This document shows positions 59,101 through 64,000 of a stretch of 64,000 nucleotides of DNA, piece by piece. A program made the translations under genes and the position numbers. Below the pieces are notes generated by a model. That model had not been told where the DNA came from. It saw only the letters and a list, made by a program, of their open reading frames with translations, and ran no database searches. The stretch's first letter is position 1. Each line of letters starts with the position of its first letter. This DNA is from Sinotaia quadrata. Lineage: Eukaryota; Mollusca; Gastropoda; Architaenioglossa; Viviparidae. The stretch covers positions 49,944,201 through 50,008,200 of the forward strand of contig CM054184.1 in NCBI GenBank assembly GCA_028829895.1, read 5' to 3'.

Positions 59101-62100
59101 TCTTTAAATCATGTGCATGTTGGCGTGTGTGTCTGGGGAATGTTATGAGATTTTCTGAAGTTGGCACATATGTGTCAGTTAAATCAGTGAGTTTGATATT
59201 TATGTATATTCTGCATTTTGATACACATAATTGTGCATATTAATTTATTTAACATTTTTGTGTTTTTGCATTTTTTCCAGCTTTGACTGTTCATTTTGAG
59301 TCTCAGGTAAGATGTGCTTTATAATAGGAGAGAAGAAAAAGTGTTTTATTATATTCACAGGTATTTACAGGTACACTTTTCTCTCCATATTAAAAAATAT
59401 TTGTAGTTACAAGCAATGTTCCCTCTAATATTTTGCTCTGTGCGCATAACTGGCAGTTGTTTGAGCTTGCTACAAAAAACTTGTGCGCAGAAGTTTGAAA
59501 CTGTTGTGTGGCATAATTTTCTAATGAGCTGCATGGTCATGCATCTTAGAGGGAACATTGGTTACAAGTATACTTTATACTCCCTATATTAAAAAAGCTT
59601 GTAGTTGCAGGTATACATTATTTCCCATATTACAATATAATATTTGTAGTTATAGGTACACTTTATTCCCCCCCCCCCCAAATATTTGTGTCTACAGGTA
59701 TAATTTATTCCCCACTTAAAAATATTTGTGTCTACAGGTACACTTTATTCCCCACTTAAAAAATATTTGTCTATAGCAGGGGTGCACAAACCGCGGCCCC
59801 CAGAAGATTTTAGGATGTTACCATTATTTGAGCTTTTAACATTAATCTGAACAAGGGAGTGGAACAGTGGCCGGCTTTCCCAAGCATTCATCTTGTGCTG
59901 TGTTGAAAACAAACGCTGGATGGGGTATTGAGGTGAGAGCGCTGTGTAATGGGCACGTTGTTCACTTTAGCTGATCAAAGGTGTATGTGTTGAAATAGTA
60001 GTATCTGCATCTTTGATGTATGGTGACATCAAATAGCATTAGAAAGAGCGTCATCTAGACAGCCAGCCAAAGTTCAGTCTGGGGATGGGGTGAGGTGACG
60101 CGGGGGGGGGGGGGGAGGGAAGGTGCAGTCAGTGTGTGGGAATGGCTGTGGATGTCTGGTTTCCATGTAAAGTGAAGTTGTTTTTAAACAAAGCCCTTTG
60201 TAAATATGTCGAAACCTGCGCATAAGAAGCGTAAAATTGAAGACGAAAATCGTCAGTTTAAAGAAGAGTGGATGGCTAAATACTTTATGCGGCATTTTAA
60301 TGGAGCAGCTATGTGCTTAATTTGTTGTGAGTCTGTTACTGTGATGAAGGACTTCAACTGCAAGCGGCATTACAAAACAAAGCACGCTGCGACTTTTGAT
60401 GACTTGAAAGGCGCTGCAAGAAACAACAAAATTGAGCAACTTTTAAAAGGTCTGTCAGCACAGCAACATTTCTTCACAAAAAAGTCTGAAGAAAACAAGT
60501 ATTTTGCTCCTGCAAGTTGCAAAGTAGCACATATTGTTGCCAAATCATCATGGCCGTTTACTGATGGTGACTTCGTCAAAGACTCAGGTGGCTGAGTCGA
60601 GGAAAGGTATTAAAATGGTTTGTTGAGTTGCGAACGGAAATTTGTGAATTCCTTACTGTCAAAGGCAAAGACACGGCTGTGTTTACTGACAAACAGTGAT
60701 TGGCAGACTTGGCATTTCTGACAGACATGACAGATCACTTGAATAGATTCAACCAGCGTCTCCAAGGCAAAGATCACTTTATCTTTGATATGTACAAGGA
60801 ACTGCAGTCCTTCTTGTTGAAGTTGAGGCTCTTCTGTTCGAATCTGCAAGCTGGAAATCTTTGTCATTTTCCGATTTGTTCAGCTTTTCAGAAGGAGCAC
60901 CAATGTAACTTCAGCAGATACCATTGCAATTGTGAAACATTACTGAAGGAATTTACTGAACGCTTTTTTGCCTTCAAGGAACACAAGGACTTATTCAACT
61001 TCATTTGCGATCCTTTCTCATGTAGTGTAGAGTCCATGCCTGATCACTGTCAACTGGAGGTCATTGATCTTCAATGTTCACCTGAACTGAAGTCATCATT
61101 TCAGCAGAACAACATTTTAACATTTTATGGAAGTCTCAGCTCGAGCACATACAGAAATGTCAAGGACTTGGCTTGCAAGTTGTTGTCAGAATTCGGCAGC
61201 ACATACTTGTGTGAACAAACGTTTTCAGTAATGAACACGAACAACAACAACAAGCTGAGATCGAATTTGTCCCGACAACAATCTCTGTTCGATTTTGAGG
61301 CTGGCGACTACAAAACTCGAACCAAATATTGACAAAGTTGTTAACAACATTCAGGCTCACCCTTCTCACTAATAAAGACTAAATCTAGGTTAATAAGGCA
61401 AAAACGAATGTAAAGACATTATTTCAATATTTGTGTTGTTCTTTTTGTACTGAGCCATCCATGTGCAATTTGACTTGCGGCCCTCCACGCACTATCAATT
61501 GGAAATGTGGCCCTCTGGCCTAAAAAGTTTGTGCACCCCTGGTCTATAGGTACACTTTATTCCCCACTTAAAAATATTTGTGTCTACAGGTACACTTTAT
61601 TCCCCATTTCTAAAATATTTGTGTCTATAGGTACACTTTATTCCCCATTTCTAAATATTTGTGTCTACAGGTACACTTTATTCCCCATTTCTAAATATTT
61701 GTGTCTACAGGTACACTTTATTCCCCATTTCTAAATATTTGTGTCTACAGGTACACTTTATTCCCCATTTCTAAATATTTGTGTCTACAGGTACACTTTA
61801 TTCCTCATATTACAGTGATGTTTGTAGGTATAGGTGTACATTATTTCTCATATTAAAAAAAATTACTGTATACTTTATTCTTCATATTAAACAAAAATAT
61901 TTGTAGTTACAGGTATATATTATTCCCCCTTATTAAGAAATCTTACAAACCATTTATTTTAATTTTTTTAATTCCTGATGATCAACTCATGTAAGTTTTA
62001 AAGGTATGTTCTGTTTCCAGTTTTTCTAAACACGCATGATAAAAATGTTTACCTTTATTTTGTTATTTGTTTTCAAACAGAAATTCCCATGTAGAGCAAT

Positions 62101-63113
62101 TACACACGCCTGTCTTGACTTGTAGTTCTGTATTGTGTTGGCATAAATTTAGTATGATGGGGAAAACAGAATGTATTTAAAATATTGTAACATCACTTTT
62201 GGGGTCTGATCATTTGAGGAAAAAAATATATGTTAATGCACAACTATGCACCTGGATGAATGATACAAGTCAAAACTTATTTATTTTATATTGCATCATT
62301 CTCATTCATCTGCATAAAAGTGAAAAAAATATTTATTTTTGTTTAATTTAATTTTGTTTTATTGTGGGAACATTCTGGGAAAAGGCTCTTTAGGTGTAGT
62401 TTGGATCAGCTTCATAAAAAGTCTAAATTTTAAATGAGGCAACACCTCATTTAGACCAGGTAAAACATTTTTTTACTTGGCTGATGGATACTTTTCATCT
62501 TGTTGTATATTGAACTATTATCCAGAATATAGTATCAAAATAAACTATTGTTTCACAGTTTTTATTATTATTTAAGCCAGGCTGATTTTCAGGTGTAAAA
62601 GTGGCACTCTTTAAATTTCAGTTGCAAGGGAAATATTTTTATATGATTCTCCATTTATTTATCAGCATTATTTTAATCATCAGTGCACTACGCATTAATA
62701 TATTAGGGCATTCCATTGACAGATGGAACATTACTTTAATCATCATCACAGTGCACATTAACTTAACACCAAAATGTTTGGATAGCCCATTGGTAAATGG
62801 AGTATTATTTTAATCACCAGTGCAGCACATTTTGACTTACATCAAAAGATTTAGAAATCCTAATTGACAGCTGGAGTATTATTTAACTTCTAAGACTTAT
62901 CTGTTAATTTTCGTTGACTAGATTATTATTATTATTATTATTATTAATATTTCATTCCAGTGTATTCCAAATCCAGTGGCATGGTACTGGCACCATTTTC
63001 CTGAATGGTTCCTGAAACTAAGCTGTGTGGCTACCTATGTCATAGAAATTGGTTTTCCTTTTCTCTTCTTTGCCCCTGTGCACTCCTTACGTATCATATC
63101 ATTTTATTCACAG
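44043..63113 (+). CDS. LMF2: LMF2, lipase maturation factor 2, first seven coding exons (3' end outside window)
   Basis: LMF-family multi-pass ER membrane protein; LMF1 is needed for folding of lipoprotein and hepatic lipases, while the role of LMF2 is less defined. CDS = join of 44043-44136, 45296-45343, 52355-52554, 55201-55229, 57318-57514, 59281-59306, 62961-63113, continuing past 64000. Junctions are GT/AG with matching phases; 249 codons. Landmarks: a first membrane segment ending in [25 protein letters not shown]-type membrane segments, [14 protein letters not shown], then [20 protein letters not shown] followed by PTWWGLT, HFESQCIPNP, and [16 protein letters not shown]. The pattern is closer to LMF2 than to LMF1 as I remember them. 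Start: an in-frame ATG also lies at 43971, but 44043 leaves ten residues before the first membrane helix, as in human LMF2. Unusual features are two microexons of 29 and 26 nt. Confidence 0.93.
45296..45343 (+). CDS. LMF2: LMF2 exon 2 (residues 32-48)
   Basis: Acceptor ACTTTCAG, donor GTTTGT, 48 bp. Encodes [15 protein letters not shown], the universally conserved loop after the first membrane helix (IPGLYG--G--PA). Phase 1/1. Confidence 0.96.
45344..46985. other. LMF2 intron 2 segment before LINE copy 2
   Basis: AT-rich unique-looking DNA. A 92-codon + frame at 46577-46855 has no recognised family. Confidence 0.4.
46985..50385 (+). mobile_element. RTE/BovB-type LINE, longer 5'-truncated copy 2
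   Basis: Starts within the endonuclease ([15 protein letters not shown]). Then come [20 protein letters not shown] and the endonuclease motif [17 protein letters not shown], followed by [11 protein letters not shown]. The linker includes [36 protein letters not shown] and [18 protein letters not shown]; the reverse transcriptase has [39 protein letters not shown] and [12 protein letters not shown]. Numerous frameshifts and stops (for example near 47136, 47440 and 48817) make it inactive. 3' tail from about 49612, ending in GATAGATAGAT at 50370-50390. Domain order is endonuclease then RT, as in the RTE clade. Confidence 0.92.
50840..51083. repeat. 61-bp satellite, four copies
   Basis: Unit CTGGTCTGACATCATTGTCA plus TTGAGAGGTTTAACAGCAC; starts at 50840, 50901, 50962 and 51023. 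Looser related sequence continues to 51380 and back to 50500. LMF2 intron 2. Confidence 0.93.
51385..51693. mobile_element. hAT MITE, 309 bp, perfect 8-bp TSD
   Basis: Ends CAGTGGCAGGCAAACT and the complement of CAGGGGTGGGCAAACT, flanked by GTGTAGTC on both sides (51377-51384, 51694-51701). No coding capacity. Related in terminus to the larger hAT at 59.8 kb. Confidence 0.93.
51808..52170. repeat. ~70-bp satellite, about five copies
   Basis: Unit with CATCATTTATATTGTCTTCT, CACATGGCCAACATCATTGA and ATGTTCTTTAACAAAAA; diverged. It ends about 185 bp before LMF2 exon 3. Confidence 0.88.
52355..52554 (+). CDS. LMF2: LMF2 exon 3 (residues 48-114)
   Basis: Acceptor TGTGTGCAG after a pyrimidine tract, donor GTACAT, 200 bp. 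Encodes [19 protein letters not shown], then [15 protein letters not shown] followed by membrane segments ending in [10 protein letters not shown]. Matches the LL-L-P-LGL----GM-LLCLLG pattern of LMF proteins. Confidence 0.95.
52555..53720. other. LMF2 intron 3 segment, nothing recognised
   Basis: AT-rich with an (ATT)n run at 52642-52656. No element boundary seen. Confidence 0.45.
53721..54726. mobile_element. Possible solo LTR or short element with TGTCATGG...CCATGACA ends
   Basis: Begins TGTCATGGCC and ends GGCCCATGACA; TG...CA ends and a sharp shift in composition suggest a solo LTR or a small TIR element. No 4-6-bp target duplication is seen (TGTAT versus CATCC), so the class is unresolved. 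A TGGTGCTACGGAAGCGAC stretch on the minus strand (around 54400-54415) is tRNA-primer-like, but it lies inside the element. Confidence 0.4.
54985..55170. repeat. ~100-bp direct duplication before LMF2 exon 4
   Basis: TTTTCTTGTATCATTTCTTT...AAACTAATAGTGATATTTAC occurs at 55000 and 55107. The second copy supplies the region just upstream of the exon 4 acceptor. Confidence 0.9.
55201..55229 (+). CDS. LMF2: LMF2 exon 4, 29-nt microexon (residues 115-124)
   Basis: Acceptor TTTACATCAG, donor GTAAGT. Encodes VGQTFMWFQ and two bases of the following Trp codon. It corresponds to the SLYQVGQ-F--FQWD motif of the family; Trp-Asp is completed by exon 5. Invisible as an open frame but required by phase and alignment. 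Confidence 0.94.
55328..56765 (-). mobile_element. piggyBac-like element bounded by TTAA (copy C)
   Basis: Flanked by TTAA on both sides (55324-55327, 56766-56769), the piggyBac hallmark. Ends are CCCTTTGCCTGTCAGG-like on the left and the complement of CCCATTTGGTGG on the right. In minus orientation it has the same 5' promoter block as copies A and B (ACCATTGGATA, TTCAAAATGAGCCAATC). A 92-codon frame at 56501-56223 contains [20 protein letters not shown], an acidic N-terminus typical of piggyBac transposases. The catalytic core is absent. Confidence 0.8.
57318..57514 (+). CDS. LMF2: LMF2 exon 5 (residues 124-190)
   Basis: Acceptor CATTACAG, donor GTGAAG, 197 bp. Encodes [17 protein letters not shown], a loop, then [20 protein letters not shown] and PTWWGLT. 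The second block is the signature of LMF proteins and the strongest single match in the gene. Confidence 0.98.
57515..59280. other. LMF2 intron 5, nothing recognised
   Basis: AT-rich. Short frames at 58252-58650 have no family resemblance. Confidence 0.5.
59281..59306 (+). CDS. LMF2: LMF2 exon 6, 26-nt microexon (residues 190-198)
   Basis: Acceptor TTTTTTCCAG, donor GTAAGA. Encodes LTVHFESQ after a split Ala codon, the LT-H-E-QC motif just after WWGLT. The phase is exact on both sides. Confidence 0.94.
59414..59560. mobile_element. hAT MITE, 147 bp, perfect 8-bp TSD
   Basis: Terminal inverted repeats CAATGTTCCCTCTAA at both ends, flanked by GTTACAAG at 59406-59413 and 59561-59568. Non-coding. 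Confidence 0.95.
59590..59776. repeat. ~40-bp satellite, left part (interrupted by hAT)
   Basis: Units with GTCTACAGGTACACTTTATTC and CCCACTTAAAAATATTTGT; the same array resumes at 61542. A C-run sits at 59670. Confidence 0.9.
60206..60595 (+). pseudogene. hAT transposase N-terminal part with BED zinc finger
   Basis: ATG at 60206, [20 protein letters not shown] (basic, nuclear-localisation-like), then a BED finger [20 protein letters not shown]...[13 protein letters not shown], with two Cys and the H-x4-H ligands visible. Then comes the conserved FTDGDFVKD before an early stop. Resembles GTF2IRD2/ZBED5-type Charlie transposases. It ends where the internal deletion joins. Confidence 0.88.
60585..61332 (+). 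pseudogene. hAT transposase C-terminal part with dimerisation domain
   Basis: From [20 protein letters not shown] (about 60585), one in-frame TGA at 60698-60700, then [20 protein letters not shown] through [20 protein letters not shown] and LRSNLS, the hATC motif. The DDE region between FVKD and RWLSRG is missing, and the frame differs from the N-terminal part. Confidence 0.88.
61542..61800. repeat. 40-bp satellite, right part
   Basis: Unit GTGTCTACAGGTACACTTTA followed by TTCCCCATTTCTAAATATTT, six to seven copies, nearly identical; looser copies to 61930. Continuation of the array at 59590-59776. Confidence 0.94.
62670..62890. repeat. ~85-bp diverged repeat, about 2.5 copies
   Basis: Units with CATTGACAGATGGA-TATTA and AATCATCAGTGCA in LMF2 intron 6; an (ATT)n run follows at 62924-62945, 16 bp before exon 7. 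Confidence 0.7.
62961..63113 (+). CDS. LMF2: LMF2 exon 7 (residues 199-249)
   Basis: Acceptor TTTCATTCCAG, donor GTTGGT, 51 codons, phase 0/0. Encodes [20 protein letters not shown], then membrane-spanning [17 protein letters not shown] and LRIISFYSQ. The next expected segment (VLLQ---I-TGNYNFFN) is not found before 64000. Confidence 0.96.
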
Positions 63114-63497
63114 GTTGGTGCTGCTTTTATGTTTGAAACCAATAAAATGAATGAAGTCTCATTAATAAATTAATGAAATTAATAGTTTTAATTTTAAAAA
63201 AGTCTTTTGGAAATTGTGAGAGAGAAATATAAAAATAGCTTTGCATATACTGCAAATTATGAGAATATGTAAACTTTTTTATCATTAATTTTATTTGGAG
63301 TTTGTGAGGATGATTTATGCATGTGATTTAGAGTTTTAAAAATAAATCTAATTGAAGGAAAAAAAGGATTGCGAAGATTTGGGGGATGGTGATTGAATAT
63401 GGGGTTCATAGAAAATGCATTTTCATTTGGATTAAGTTCTTTTTGCCTCTCTTCTTTCTGCGATTGTGATAGTCTTCCTTTTTTTTTTTTTTTTTAT

Positions 63498-63822
63498 CAC
63501 TTATTGCTTGATAGCTTCCATTCTGTGAACTATGACATTCTGCATGAATTATTTCATCTCTTATTTTATCATTTATTATTTGATGGCTTCCATTTTGTGA
63601 ACTATGACGTTCTGCATTAAGTATTTCATCTCTTGTTTTATCACTTATTGCTTGATAGCTTTCATTCTTTGAACTATGACGTTCTGCATTAATTATTTCA
63701 TCTCTTGTTTTATCACTTATTGCTCGATAGCTTTCATTCTTTGAACTATGACGTTCTGCATTAAGTATTTCATCTCTTGTTTTATCACTTATTGCTTGAT
63801 AGCTTTCATTCTTTGAACTTGT
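63498..63822. repeat. 72-bp satellite, about 4.5 copies
   Basis: Unit CACTTATTGCTTGATAGCTT, TCATTCTTTGAACTATGACG, TTCTGCATTAATTATTTCAT and so on. LMF2 intron 7, preceded by a T-run at 63479-63496. 63114-63490 and 63830-64000 show nothing else. Confidence 0.94.
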
Positions 63823-64000
63823 TGATATACTTTGTACAAAATACTATGATGCACTTACATGTTGCATGATGTTTTTTACAGTTGCTCTTTGCACAGAATT
63901 AAATGATACATATATAGATTACTTGATACATTTATGGTTATTCTCAGATTTAATTTGAATGATGGCACGTTAATTGTACAGTTAGCTATACACATTTATG

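Larger units (their letters stand above)
59777..61541 (+). mobile_element. hAT (Charlie-like) transposon, 1765 bp, internally deleted
   Basis: 15-bp perfect terminal inverted repeats CAGGGGTGCACAAAC, flanked by perfect 8-bp duplications GTCTATAG (59769-59776, 61542-61549). Encodes the two ends of a BED-finger hAT transposase (next two entries) with the middle of the catalytic domain deleted. The intact target duplication and few lesions point to a fairly young insertion, mobilisable only in trans. Confidence 0.96.

Noticed and set aside
1..64000. An undescribed multi-gene system
   Set aside because: All conserved coding sequence resolves to NCAPH2, LMF2 or transposon fragments; nothing indicates a co-ordinated novel gene set.

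Overview
The window is eukaryotic, very AT-rich animal DNA with long repeat-filled introns. It holds parts of two real protein-coding genes. Assembled exon by exon from splice sites and reading phase, they are a complete NCAPH2 (kleisin-like H2 subunit of condensin II) on the minus strand and the 5' part of LMF2 (lipase maturation factor 2, a multi-pass ER membrane protein) on the plus strand. The taxon cannot be fixed from the sequence. Gene structure, TE mix (RTE-type LINE, piggyBac, hAT, Harbinger) and satellite-rich introns suit a lophotrochozoan, possibly a gastropod mollusc; that is inference.

Layout. 1-2384: region downstream of NCAPH2 with a piggyBac-like derivative. 2385-41266: NCAPH2, 18 coding exons read right to left, 1815 bp of CDS (604 residues plus stop) spread over 38.9 kb. 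Its introns contain a Harbinger-like element (4.4-6.7 kb), a hAT relic, a 5'-truncated RTE LINE bounded by ~195-bp inverted repeats (17.0-19.4 kb), a 1.29-kb element with 34-bp perfect terminal inverted repeats (27.85-29.15 kb), a piggyBac transposase relic (36.7-37.3 kb), a tRNA-like SINE fragment, and many satellites with periods from 25 to about 100 bp. 41267-44042: divergent intergenic region, more than half of it a piggyBac-like element. 44043-63113: first seven coding exons of LMF2 (249 codons); the gene continues past 64000. LMF2 introns hold a second, longer RTE LINE copy (47.0-50.4 kb), two hAT MITEs, a 1.77-kb internally deleted hAT with perfect 8-bp target-site duplications, a piggyBac element bounded by TTAA, and more satellites.

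The two genes have no shared pathway: condensin II shapes chromosomes in the nucleus, LMF2 acts in the ER. Their head-to-head arrangement matches the neighbouring NCAPH2/LMF2 pair on human 22q13.33, so this looks like old conserved microsynteny. I see no CRISPR array, operon, phage or defence system, and no convincing undescribed multi-gene system. The least explained items are a 65-codon open frame with coding character inside NCAPH2 intron 6, the 34-bp TIR element with its small acidic ORF, and the inverted repeats around the first LINE.
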